64,000 nucleotides of DNA from Puffinus mauretanicus (taxonomy: Eukaryota > Chordata > Aves > Procellariiformes > Procellariidae): the NCBI GenBank assembly GCA_023333565.1, contig JAJKFH010002594.1, positions 186,001 to 250,000 of the forward strand, in the 5' to 3' direction. Within the stretch, counting starts at the first letter, position 1; each line of letters starts with the position of its first letter. This document shows, one piece after another, positions 13,661 to 26,500 of the stretch. Under the pieces are notes generated by a model. The model saw nothing but the letters and a program-made list of their open reading frames with translations, had not been told where the DNA came from and did not search any database. Position numbers and translations under genes: made by a program.

Positions 13661-14922
13661 GTAATTGTTTTATGCTGAAAAAAAATCATATATTCCTATT
13701 CCCTATGTGTTTTCCTGCTCTTTGCTAATGTTTCTTCAAGCCCAATTCAGTTTTTCCACTGTAGGAATGAAAAATATTCCAGTATCTCTAATACTGCTTT
13801 TTTTACCCTTTTCCTCGCTATTGTAAAATCATGACTGTCTTTATAATTCTCACTGTCATGTCCAGAAAATATCCTCTGTTTGGGTAATATGGAGGCAGGA
13901 AACCTACATTGTTCAAATTCAAATACTGTACTTGTCTATGAAAATCATACCTCTGAGCATTTCTTCTTTATAATAACGTGGAAACCTATTGCATTTAAGG
14001 ATAAACAGTACATGTATAGCTGGATGGAAATTTCGATATTGAAATCTAAAATGCTAAAGGCACATAAACACAGTCATAGCTCCTTTCTTTAATATGTGTT
14101 TTACCTCTAGTAAGACATTCTAAAATGTAATATAGTGATTGGAAGATGGAGATGTGGAAAGGTACTAGTAGTGTTGTGTTCAGAATGCTTATTTGATGTC
14201 TCTTTTTTTTTTTTTGAGACATTAAAAAGTTGTTAAAAGTAGTTTAAAAGGGTGACCAACCAGTTAGATGGTCTAAGGTAAGAAGTACCTCGCTTTAGCC
14301 ATCTAAAATTTAGTATATACTCCAGGGTAGGCATCTAGGATTTCTGCCTAGCCGACAGTGAGAACCAGGCATCTCCAGGGTGGAGGGCCATGTGCACAGA
14401 AATCCCCTATGTCTGAAGTACCCAACATGATATGGAACAATTTCTCCTCTGGAAGTACTGATCACCCTCCTCTGACTTTAGAGCAAGGCCAGGTGACTAA
14501 AGTGCGTGTCTGAACTGTAGGTGAGTAATACTGGATAAGGTAATTCCCACCTACGGTGTTAGGACTCCATTTTCAGCAGTGATTTGCTGAAAGAGCTTTG
14601 AAAGTAGGTGGCGGACTTTCTGAGAATCGAGCCTTCAAACTGTCCCCAGAAAGCCTTCCAAAGCTTCTCTTTAATTTGGAAAGTCTAGATCCCTGTTTTC
14701 TGTTCCTAAGGCATTTATTGAGTAGTGATGATGGTGGTGTGCAATCTCTGGAGCCAGCCTTCACTGTCTCTCCTGACAAAAGGGGGTTTTGTGAAATGTA
14801 GTTACCTTTACTTAAGTCCCTCAATATTTTTCATGAAAGTGCAACTGACTGCATCAATGTTATTTCGCACGGCTGTATTAATTGGTGTGTGTGGTTTCTT
14901 TGTTTTTGCTTTTTCCTTACAG
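13661..14922 (+). other. HIVEP2: intron before the giant HIVEP2 exon
   Basis: It runs from a GTAATT donor (if the candidate exon is real) to the strong acceptor at 14922. It contains the poly-T tract and otherwise nothing recognised. Confidence 0.5.
14203..14215. repeat. poly-T tract
   Basis: Thirteen consecutive T in the intron just upstream of the giant HIVEP2 exon. It is a simple homopolymer, with no tail of a recognisable retroposon beside it. Confidence 0.8.
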
Positions 14923-15304
14923 ATAGCTGTGTCACCATGGAAGAGATGAAGAGAACTTTGCTCTAGTAGATCACAAATATCTCTGGGTCATTCTGCATCT
15001 CAGTATTTAACAACAATGGAAAATGTCCAAATGCTATAACAAGTCTTTGCAAATGTGTAATAAACTGTTTAGGAAAGTTCCTGCCATGAACAGAACTGTA
15101 TAATACTCACATTAGTGTACAGACACAAATCTAATGCCTATAGACTACTGCGTGGAAAGTTCCAAAGAGAAAGAAAAGTCTGTGAACTTGCAACAGCCCT
15201 GGAAAAATGGGAGCAACAAAACTTTAAAAAGCACAGCTTTGGACACACTCCATGTGTCTGCACAGCTTTCAAGTGAACTAGCACTTAAGACCTTGTGTAA
15301 CAAA
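14923..15304 (+). other. HIVEP2: HIVEP2 5' UTR part of the giant exon
   Basis: The acceptor is a long pyrimidine-rich tract ending TTTTTCCTTACAG at 14922, so the exon should begin at 14923. The leader runs to the ATG at 15305. It contains an in-frame TAG at 15113..15115 and several upstream ATGs, described separately. The splice site is read from sequence only; a cDNA would settle it. Confidence 0.75.
14937..15103 (+). promoter_or_regulatory. cluster of three short upstream ORFs in the HIVEP2 leader
   Basis: uORF1 is 14937..14966 (MEEMKRTLL, stop TAG) with a near-ideal start context, GTCACCATGG. uORF2 is 15016..15039 (MENVQML, stop TAA) with A at -3 and G at +4. uORF3 is 15053..15103 (16 residues, stop TAA). 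All end before the main start at 15305. Such ORFs normally lower translation of the main frame or make it dependent on re-initiation. The reading frames are seen directly; the regulatory effect is inferred. Confidence 0.6.
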
Positions 15305-18300
15305 ATGGACTCTGGGGACACAGCTATAGGGCAAAAAGCTACCTCAAGGTCTGGAGAAACTGCTAAAGTACCAAGTAGATGGAGGCAAGAACATGCAGCT
15401 GTTATTAAGATGAGCACTTTTGGCAATCAAGAAGTACAGAGGCAACCACAAATAGATCACGAGCAAATTGGAAACACAGCATCAGCACAACTTTTTAGTT
15501 CTGGGAAACTGGTATCATCGAATGAAGCTGCACAGCAAGTCACGGAGAAGCAATACCCACAGCATCGTCCAAGTCCTTATTCATGTCAACATTCACTTTC
15601 TTTCCCACAGCATTCATTGCCACAAGGCTTCTTGCACAACATAAAGCCACATCAGAGCTTGGAAGGCCCTCCATGGCAGTTTCCTAGCCACTTGCAATCA
15701 GTTGCCTCAGAGGACTTGTTTCCTTTCCATATGCATAGCCATAGCGGAGGTTTCTCCAGGAAGAAGATTTCAAGTTTGAACCCTGCATACAGCCAATATT
15801 CACAGAAATCTTTAGAACAATCAGATGATGCTCACAAAAAGGAGCACAAACCCAAAAAGCCTGGCAAGTACATTTGTCCTTACTGTAATCGGGCTTGTGC
15901 CAAACCTAGTGTACTTAAAAAGCATATTAGGTCTCATACTGGGGAGCGACCATACCCTTGTGTTCCTTGTGGTTTCTCCTTCAAGACGAAGAGCAACCTT
16001 TACAAGCACAGGAAGTCACATGCCCATGCAATTAAAGCAGGATTGGTACCTTTCACAGAGTCAGCAGTCTCTAAATTGGACCTGGATGCCAGTTACATTG
16101 ATGTGGAAGCTGAAATACATTCAGACGGCGAGCAGAGCACGGACACTGATGAGGAGACCCCACTCCTAGTGGAAGGGTCTGACAAACTGAGCCCCGTCCC
16201 ACAGCTCCCCCTGGACTTTGCTAGCAGGAGCAGTTTTCACTCCTCCATGGAAGAGTCCTTGGTGGGGCCGATGAAAGTGCCCATTTTGATTATCCCTAAA
16301 AGTGGAATTCAGTTACCCAGTGAGAGTTCACCCTATATTGGCTCTGATATGTTGCAAAACCCATCCTTAAGTACTAAGTCTGATGACTCTCATACAGTTA
16401 AACAGCGACTTGCACTAAGACTGTCAGAGAAAAAAGGGCAAGATTCTGAGCAGTCATTAAACCTCCTGAGCCCACACAGTAAAGGAAGCACTGACTCTGG
16501 TTATTTTTCCCGCTCAGAAAGTGCTGAGCAGCAAATTAGCCCACCAAATACTAATGCAAAGTCTTACGAAGAGATCATCTTTGGGAAGTTCTATAGGATT
16601 AATCAAAGGATAGCAGTAACAGTAGCCACAACAAATCAGGAACACAGTTTAATGGGTAGAAAGGGCAAAGCAGAGCCATTACCTCTTTTAAATAACAGAT
16701 TAGATATCAAGATGCTTGAGGACCATATTTCTCAGCTGCCTCCAAATAAAGAAGAACTCATTGACTCCAGTAATTTGAGCACTATTAAATCTACACAAGT
16801 TTATCCAGGCAGCAATACAGAATCTAGACAATCCCAGACCACCACATCATCCATGAAAAGTGAATGCAACCTGTACCAAGTCAGTCAGCAGGGTGACGTG
16901 CCTGTCCTTCTAGAGCCCCCAGTAGATTCCTCTCCTCTTATTAGAAGTAACTCCATGCCAACCTCTTCTGCAAACAACCTAAGTATTCCCCCATCTCTGA
17001 GAGGAAGCCATTCATTCGATGAGAAGATGACTGGCTCAGATGATGTATTTTACCCCGGGACAGTGGGAATATCCCACCAAAGGATGTTGAGAAGACAGGC
17101 TGCCTTTGAACTGCCCTCTGTGCAGGAGGGGCACTCAGATTCAGACTATTATGGAAGACCAGGGAAAAATATCATTATTGCTTCCAGCAGACAGACAGCA
17201 GGTGACAAAGGACCATCCTTAAAAGAGAAGAAAGGAGACAAGACCTTTTATGAGTATGATGCCAGTGGAAAGCACTACAGAAAGTGGGAAGAATTTGAAG
17301 CTCAGAAGCAGAACTACAGGGACTCGCCATCCTTAGGTGGGATGAACAAGGGGGGAGAGTACTTTGTTGATCCACTCGGACAATCTCAGGTGGTGCCATC
17401 CATGCTTGGAACAACCTTTGAAAACAGAAAACGCAGGAAAGAGGAGAGCGTTGGAGATGAGGAGGACAGTCCCATGCTTTGCAGCAGTACGACTGGCACC
17501 ACTGGGGGAATTCAGCCTTTGGACTTTGATCCCAAATCCCAAATTCAGGAAGTGCCAAGGAGCGGATTTGCCCTTCAAGGCCTGGACAATGCTGCCCATT
17601 GCCATGCGGAGCGTTTTGAAATCTGCAGGCCTTACTTGCAGTCTGGAAGCCCGGCAGCTTCTCTGGAAGACTCATCCTTAACTGCAGAGCAAGAAAAGAC
17701 TGCAGAATCACTGCCTAGAAAGCCCCCTGGAAATGTCATCTCTGTCATTCAGCACACCAATTCGCTGAGCAGGCCAAACTCATTTGAAAGGTCTGAATCT
17801 ACAGAACATATTGCATGCCAGCAGGAGAAGATCTATTCACCGTCTGAAACATGCGAGAGCGAGATTTCTGAGTCCCCAATGAGCCCAGACCGAGCTCCAC
17901 AAACGGAAAATGCTGCTGACACCAGTAAGCCATCTCCATCCCAGCAGCCTCAGCCGTATCATATGCAACCCAGGTTGGTTCGCCAGCACAACATACAGGT
18001 ACCTGAAATTCGTGTCACAGAGGAGCCAGATAAGCCTGAGAAGGATAAAGAAGTGCAGAGTAAAGAGCAGGAGAGACCCACTGAAGAATTCCAGTGGCCC
18101 CAGAGAAGTGAAACCCTTTCTCAACTTCCAGCCGAAAAGCTACCACCCAAAAAGAAGCGTTTACGACTGGCTGACATGGAGCACTCCTCTGGAGAATCCA
18201 GCTTCGAGTCCACAGGTACAAGCCTCTCTCGCAGCCCTAGCCAAGAAAGTAATCTGTCCCACAGTTCGAGTTTTTCAATGTCCTTTGAACGAGAAGAGAA

Positions 18301-20539
18301 TATGAAGTTCATCACGCCTCCCAAACAAGATGAGTTTGGAAAACAGTCTGAGTTTTTAACAGTTCCAGCTGGTGCTTACTCACTTTCCGTCCCTGGGCAT
18401 CACCATCAGAGGGAAATGAGGCGCTGCTCATCTGAACAGATGCCCTGTCCTCATGCTGCTGAAATCCCGGAGATCCGAAGTAAATCCTTTGATTATGGGA
18501 ACCTGTCTCATGCCTCTTCAGCTGGGACACCTACTACGGCACTGTCTCCATCCCGAGAAAGGAAGAAATGCTTCTTGGTTCGCCAGGCTTCCTTCAGTGG
18601 TTTTCCAGAGATTTCCCAGACTGATCAGAGCACGGAACAAAGTATAAAGCAGGAGCAGATGGAACATGCACAGGCTGGTCTTCGCTCCTCCCAGCTTGCC
18701 TGGCATCACTCCTCTTCCTCTGTACTTCAGCCCATTCAGGTAGATGACTCTGGAAAACAGGCTATTGGCTCTTGTGCTCAGCTTAGTAATAGCTCATCCC
18801 ACCTTGCCCAGCAACAGGCTCTTCTTGCAGACAGCCCGGAAATGTTAAGGACTCCCTTGATCCAACAAGCACCTTACATTCCTAACAAACATCCATCAGA
18901 GCAGCAGCAGCTATTTGCACATCAGGAAAAAGTCCCTTTTCCCCCTATTCATAGCACCTTGTTTCAGTTCCCATATCCAGCTGTCTGCATGGTTCACTTA
19001 CCACCATCTCAGCAGCCTGTCTTGTGGCAGTCATGCACAGAACCTCTACACTTCCAGCATCATTTTGTACAACAGCTGCAGAAATCTTACGTCAAACAGC
19101 CTTTCCAAACAGACGTTCCTCCAAGTTATCACCTGGAACATGCCCCAGAACTTATTGGAAAGAAACCAGCTGATTATGTGCACGCTAAAGAGCAAGCATA
19201 CCAGCATTACTCAGGAACATCTGGGCAGTATTCAAAAAATACTCTTGCTAAGTACCAGTCAGACCATAACATTAAACCAACAGATACCTCCTCTGAGCAG
19301 CATCTTCAGACAGATTTTGACTCCCCAAGTGATGGATCTGTACAGTCTTTGCCAGGAACAGTTGTTCCCGTCAGGATTCAAACCCATGTGCCATCTTACG
19401 GTAGTGTCATGTACACAAGCATTTCGCAGATCCTTGGACAGAGCAACAGTCCTGCAATCGTAATTTGTAAAGTTGATGAGACTGTTTCTCAAAGAACATT
19501 GGCAACTAATGCAACCATGCAAGGAATTGGATTTAATATAGCTCAGATGTTCGGTCAGCATGGAGGGCTAGAAAAATATCCTTTGTGGAAGGTGCCGCAG
19601 ACACTACCACTCGGACTGGAGCCACCAATTCCTCTGTGTTTGCCTTCCAGTTCTGACATGGCTTCTACCTTGGGAGGAAGTAAACGAATGCTTTCACCTG
19701 CCAGCAGCTTGGAGCTCTTCATGGAGACGAAGCAGCAGAAACGAGTCAAAGAAGAAAAAATGTATGGGCAGATAGTTGAGGAGCTAAGTGCAGTTGAGTT
19801 AACTAACTCAGATATAAAGAAAGATTTTCCAAGAATGCAGAAGCCTCAGCTAGTAAGGCAGAGCTGTGCTACCGAGCCAAAAGAAAGTCTGCCATCCATG
19901 TCATCCTCTTCACCGCTGTCGTCCTCATCATCCCAAGATTTCCCACCAACAACTGATGCTTTCCCGCTGGTCAGGGACAAACTTTCCAGTTTTGATTCCA
20001 CATCACCAGGGCAGAGGTCCAGTGGCCCTTCTGAAGGAAGAGACTCACCAGAAGAACTGGATGTGGATGAAACAGCCTCGGATATGAGCATGAGTCCACA
20101 GAGGTCTTCATTGCCACCAGGAGAAATTCAGCCAGAAGACCAACTGAAACATCAAAAATTGCCTCTTGGGATGTTAGTCCAGATGTCATCCAACACCAGT
20201 GGGAAAGTCACAGGCTCAACCATTCTCCTGACAGACGTAGCAGATTTTCAGCAGATCCTTCAGTTCCCAAGTCTGCGCACCACTACTACTGTGAGCTGGT
20301 GTTTCTTAAACTATACGAAACCCAATTACATTCAGCAACCAACCCTCAAATCTTCTGTTTATGCTTCATGGTGTATAAGTTCATGTAACCCAAACCCATC
20401 TGGGCTAAGTACGAAGACCACTTTAGCACTTTTAAGGTCCAAGCAAAAAAACACCACGGAAATCTACACTCTGGCTGCTATGCATAGACCTGGAGCTGGT
20501 AAACTGACATCATCAAGTGCATGGAAGCAGTTTGCTCAG
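15305..20539 (+). CDS. HIVEP2: HIVEP2 giant coding exon (residues 1-1745)
   Basis: This 5235-base coding part encodes residues 1-1745 in one open frame. I chose ATG 15305 because it matches the mammalian start (MDTGDTALGQK in human) and has a strong context, AACAAAATGG. An in-frame ATG at 15134 would add 57 residues but has C at -3. ZAS-N is at residues 189-239: C191/C194/H207/H211 and C219/C222/H235/H239, both C2H2. It is followed by the [12 protein letters not shown] acidic patch. PPKKKRLRL (947-955) is a likely nuclear localisation signal. The block around [20 protein letters not shown] and the cysteine-bearing block from [20 protein letters not shown] to the exon end are shared by HIVEP paralogues. 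The middle is rich in Ser, Pro and Gln, as usual for the family. The donor is CAG|GTAAAT at 20540; unspliced read-through would add only VNKRF and a stop. Confidence 0.97.
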
Positions 20540-23500
20540 GTAAATAAGAGGTTTTAATAAAATTAAATTAGTATATCTTTATTTGAGAAAATATTAGTAA
20601 ACTATGAAATGTAAGTTAATGATTTTTTAAAAAAACATTCCCTATTGGGAAATCAAACATTGACATCTTCCCATGACAACTTTTGAGCCTCAGTTTACCC
20701 CTCTGCAAGCTCTGCTACTTCTGCTGTCTCTGTCTCCATTTTCAAAATCGGATGTAAAAAGTGAGGCTTTTAAAGCCCTCCCTTCATGTGTGCCAGAGCC
20801 TGATACATTATCTCCTTTTATTTTGTCCTTTGTTTTTGCCATGTCCTGATTCAAACAGTATCAGACACAAACATCCACGCGCGTTCGTAAGTAAAGATTA
20901 AGTTAAAATTGAGTAAGGATCTTCAGATCCATTTAATGTCTTTTACATACTGACTCTTCCTCGTGGACTAAGCATTAGGTAATGGTGCCAGGGAAAACAC
21001 TGTAATGGCAATAAATTACCTTCTAAGGCTTTTCCATCTCTATTTTTCCATGATTTTTTTTCTGAGGAAAGATATGGTGCTGTCTTTTCTGACAAGATTC
21101 TCGTAAAAATTTGTCCATGCTGCCCCCTCTCTTATTCTCGGTCAATTTAAATGGGACAAATTAATTCGTCTTATAGAGTTGCACCAAAATGAGAGTTTGG
21201 CTTTGACCTGGAATGTTAAAAGTACTTGAAATGAAGTGTGCGTTTATTGTGTGCTCCAGCAGTAACACCCTTCCTTGACTTTGTTCTACAGATGAAACAC
21301 GAGCCATTCTTCTTGTTTGGCAGCAAGCTTGAAAAGAAAGTAGTGGGGAATATTATAAAAGAAAGAGTAAAAGGAGACATTCATGGAGATAAAGACATTA
21401 CATCCAAACAAACTGAGCCGATACGAATTAAAATCTTTGAAGGAGGGTAAGAAAACGCAACTGGAAATTTCAAGCTCAGCCTGTCATTTTGAAGAGATTT
21501 GAAAATGAATATAAATGACTTAGGATGTGAACAGTCTCCTGTATTCCTGCCATGTCTTGTAGCTCCCAAGCCTCTTCTTTTTTGTGTATATGTCAGTCTT
21601 AAAACAAACTGCAGGGTACCTGTATACTTACTCTTGGCTCTACTTTGCTATTAGGACAATTATATTTTGTATCTGTGTGAGAGCACTCACTCGAAATTGT
21701 TACTTTCATTCCTTAGGTCATAAAGAAATGGATAAACGTTTAACGTTTTGATATTTGCTATACCATTTCTTTTTATTTAATGGCTTCCATGAGGATATCT
21801 TTCCATTTTTAGACTCTGTGTACCTCCACTCACTTGAATGGGTTAGCTAGGCATGCTTACTCTTATTCTTGTAATTTTTTATTATTTACTGAAGTGGGAT
21901 TTTGGAGATAAAATGTAAGATGACAATGAAATCTATGTTATCTAAGCCTAATTCATAGATCTGTCATGTATGGTGGATAAAACAATGTTTAATTTTACCA
22001 TGGCCATCTATCACTCAAGTGATAACAGAAACAAATAACAGAGGGAAAAAGGAGACCTGAAAGCCCATTAACATTGTTTTGAGGCTTACAAAGCTTGTTA
22101 TAAAAAGCAAATGAAATGGACACTTGTTTGCCTCTGCAGTATACTCTAAAATGGAAGATACTGTTTAATTTCTTTTACAGAATTCTGACACGATGCAATT
22201 AATTTGCCAGTTGTTAGTAGTGAATCGTCAGATGGCTGGACAAGATGTGTTTTTCAGTCTTACTAAACTCAGATGGTCTCACAGCACTCTTTTATTGGGG
22301 TAGCTAAATAGGTCAGGATGGAGATGTGAGAAATGCGTACATCCATTTGCTTCTCCCATCGGTTTGTACCCTTTAAAATCTCAGTTGTCCTTCATTAACA
22401 TTATGTCTTTTGGCTCCGCTTGAATAGTCTCCATGAAATGAACATTGGCATTTTTCTGTAGTACGCAACACCGAAGGAGTATAGCCTACATCTTGCCTGA
22501 AAGACTAAAAATGTTATTTTGGAGATTGTTATAGGTATGCTGGCCCAGACACCCTGATCCTGGCTGTTCTCTGCAGTTGTACATTGTCCTAGTACCCAAG
22601 CCAGTAGGCTGGCTACACAAGAGTGACCCAAATTCAGGGGTGAGCCTAAGTTTACAAGAAATTTAAAGAGCTGTTGCTTCAACTCACGCCCACTTTGAAG
22701 TATAAACTTTGCCTGCTTCCCACTATGTATCATTTCTGAATTTGGATCACCCAGCTGAAGATAGTCTGCACTGATGTAAGCTGTGTGATGAGAGGTCAGA
22801 AGAGTAAAAGTGTGTTAAGAAAAGCAACTTAAAGGAGGTTTCAGATCAGTGTGAGCTGCTACAGATCACTCTATAAAATCCCTCTACCATCTAATACCTT
22901 CTTTAAGAAACTTTGTATGTTACTTACACCATCTTAAGTTTCCCTGTACACCAATAAGGTCTATGAACTATTTGTGTAAGTCATATAATTCACACGTCAC
23001 CTAGAAATGTCTCCTAGTAATACTTGACTGTGTTTAGATATCTTTTGAGTACAACAAAACATAAGAAACCTTGATGTGCACATTAATTTCTGGAGGTGGG
23101 GGGACAAATAATCCATGCAATAGACTGGGACTTCCTCAAGGGGAGCATATAACTTGCAAAGCTACAGTGAATGAGATGATGTAGTGTTAATGGGTCCACT
23201 CTTTCCTTACATATCATAATTTTATTAATCATTTTATAGGAATTATTTGTGGAAGGGTAGATTCATTGTTTCCATTAGTTGGCTATTTTTTTAATGGATC
23301 TAACATTTTTTAGATATTATAACCATGTCTTTCATTGTTTTCTGTCCTGACTATTGAAGTTTTTGTTTATGACTTCTGAAAGCTACTTTTTAACATGGGT
23401 GGGTTTCCGTGCTTGCTTGCTCTTGGCTGTTTGTAGAGCTATTCTGTTCTTCTCTATTCTGCTGTACTCTCATCAAGCTCATCTTGGTATCGTCTCTTGC

Positions 23501-26500
23501 ACGCACAAGTAGAGCACTGAACTATGCAGCAAATGTCTGTCGTCTTCGTTTCACGTTTTCTCCCCTGGACAGACAAGCATGCATGGCGATATCTTGTTTC
23601 AGCAGGGTGTTTTCATTTTGTTTATCATTTGTCTTGGGGAGTGGATTTGCTTAGGCTTCTTGATTGCTTTTGTTTTGTAAGTGCGAAGAAGGCAATTCAA
23701 AATCCATAGTTGAGAAGGATCTGCAGTTGTCAGTTTTGGGTTTGTGGGAAGGCCTGCCTCCTAGGCAGGGACATGCAGTTGTGCAGCTGCCTCGTGCCAG
23801 GGGAATGGAGCGCTCGTATGGCAGGTGGGCAGAAAGCAAATAGACGGGGCTGGGGATGAGTGAGAAGCTAAAGGAACAGAATGAACGGAGTTGAGCCGAA
23901 GAGTAGACATCACAGCACGTCACCACCTCGCTGCACCAAAGCCTGTCAAGAGCAGTTTGTAAGCATCGCAGCAGAGGGCATTTGCAGGAAGACACTAACA
24001 ACCATATTATTACCTCTGGCAGGTGGCTTGATTCAAATGAAATGATCTGAATCACAAAATCTGCTTTCCGTCATCTGTGACTGCAAAACCCTGATGGGAT
24101 ATGAAGCGGTGTTCCTCAAAGAAGAGCAGCAATTTGAAGTTCCGTACTTGCTGCAGTACAGTTAGTTAGTTACTAATGATGTGAAGTGAAAAGAAAGGAG
24201 GGACAGGGCAAACATGCCCACTCACCTGACATCTGGCTTATTGACATTATCAGCTGACAGCAAGAGTTCACAGTTTGCTTATGTTTGCTCTTTTATATCT
24301 GTCAGTAATAGACTCTAATTGAAAATCCCCAATAAAATAACATTTTGGATAGAAATTGCAGGACTCTGAAGCTTGTTAATGCTTTTTAACTCTAGAGTCC
24401 CACTCAAATCAAGCTCAGAGCAGCAGTGACCATAGTCCTTATACGAAAGTTGTGTAGTGGGAAGGCGGAAATTAGTGAAAGCTTTGAGAGAGGCATGAGT
24501 TAATAGTAAGATCTAATATTCCTGGGGACTAGAAAGATAATCACCGTAGACTCAGTCTTCTGGTGTTTCAGGTTTTGGATGAGGCCTTCTATAAACGCCA
24601 AATTTGTGTGTGTCATTTCTCTTACAGTCATTGTTATGTAGAAAGTCAGGGTCAGTTATGGCCAAGAACCCTCCGAATGAATGATGTAGAGACAGATCTT
24701 GTCTAATTGTCTTTGTGCCCAATGGGATCTGACAGGTGACAGAAGCCGGTGGGATGAGGTCAGGCAGAGGAACAGCAGAGATGGAGCAACAGAAAAGCAC
24801 ATGTTATAACACAGCATTTATCTTACCAGTATCAATCAGGGGTGATATGGTAGACTCCATCCCAGCAAAATCAGACTGGAAGGAGAGATGAAAAGACGAT
24901 AAAATGTCAGTCTTTCAAACAGTAATGGACATTTTTTCTGTTTGTGGGAGAAAGCCTGGAGGTAGTTGATGAAGCAGTGGATAGAAGGACGACTGGGAGT
25001 TGTTGGCATGTGTGCATGAAGAAATGGGGCAGACAGGAAAGCAGAATCCCAGAAATGTTATACAAAAAAACCTGCTAGAGAGATGGCTAAATATTAAATG
25101 AAATTAGACTATGCCAGTTTTGCCCATGGTACAAGGAACAATGAAGGAAAAGGGAGAGGGCCAACTTTATTGGAAAGGAGATTAAAATAAATGAATTTAG
25201 GCATCCACATTTGAAAGAGGAGCTGATGTGTTTAATAGATAACAAGATGGACATGAGAACAGGACAGTGTTTTATGTATTTCTAAGATAGTAGCTTCAGT
25301 ATTTATATTGCTGGTAATATAGCTGAACATATGGAAGAAGTGTTCATCTAAGAAAAGCACGCTTGAAAAATATTTCGGCTCTGTAACCCAGAAATTGCCA
25401 CTTGCTTCTTGTAGAGTTATCATCACATTAGCAGAATCTTTCACACAGTCCCTTATTTATTTAAAGCGCTGACTGTCAGTACCAACGATATTTTGTGGGC
25501 TGCGCATCCGCAGGGTGACTGAAAGTACTTTGTGCTGCTTAGGGAGAGGGCAGTGGAGGACAGAGGGCAGAAAAAGTATTATTTCTCAGTCCTCGCAATT
25601 TCTGGATTTTACTTTGGGTGAATGAGGATGAAATTCTCCCTCTAGGGAACGCCCAGCGCTCTTCAAACCTCAGAACAGCCTGAGCAGATCCCCTGGGCCC
25701 TTTTAGATTTCAGTATTAACAATTTATCATGATAGTAAAGGCGATGTGCAGCTTTACATAGATTTGCATATCTTATTTATTGTCTAACGACACACTATGT
25801 AATCAGCAAAACCAGCATGGAATGCTTACGCCTGTACTAAGAAAAAATCCTTTAACAGCTTTCTGCTAAGTATGCAGGTTGGAAGTTTCCCATTTTATTT
25901 CTAAAGCAGCACGTACCTGAGTGAACTCAACTTGGTGTCCCGTTGGGAAGAATCCGTCTTTGGGAACTTCAGGCATCTGTGGTGTAAATGCGTACATCCT
26001 TGCTAATCATCTGCATTCCCTTTATGCTTACTGGGGAGAAACGGGCATTTCCAGGATGTGATTTATCTGATCCCAAGGGATAAATACACTAAAATAGTTA
26101 AATCAACCGTGCTGCTAAACAATGCTGTTTTCAGTGGTGGTAGATGAGTTGAACAAGACTACAGTTAGCTGAAATAAATCCAACCTGCAGACCCGTATTT
26201 GGAGTTGTGCTGTGTCTATAGGAATAGTAGCTGTCCTGGTTTCGGCTACGACAGTAGCTAATCTGTTTCCTGACAAGGTGTTTATACTATTCTCATACTG
26301 CAACCCTTTGGTCTCATATTGTTAAAACACATTGGGACCAATGTATTCCCTGAAAGGCAAATACTTTGTGAGTTCCAGCCTGAAAATTCCGTAGCTCCTA
26401 TGGACTTCTGTGGATTTGTTGTGATGAGATATATACAGGATCAGGATCAGATGCATAGAGGTGATGTTTGTGCATGTATGTGACCTAGAGTCTGTATGAT

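Noticed and set aside
17175..17711. 178-codon minus-strand ORF inside the giant exon
   Set aside because: Antisense shadow of the HIVEP2 coding frame, with no family resemblance.
26232..26242. TGTCCTGGTTT, like the start of some avian LTRs (also at 10944..10954)
   Set aside because: Only about 11 matching bases, with no clear LTR body, opposite end or target-site duplication.
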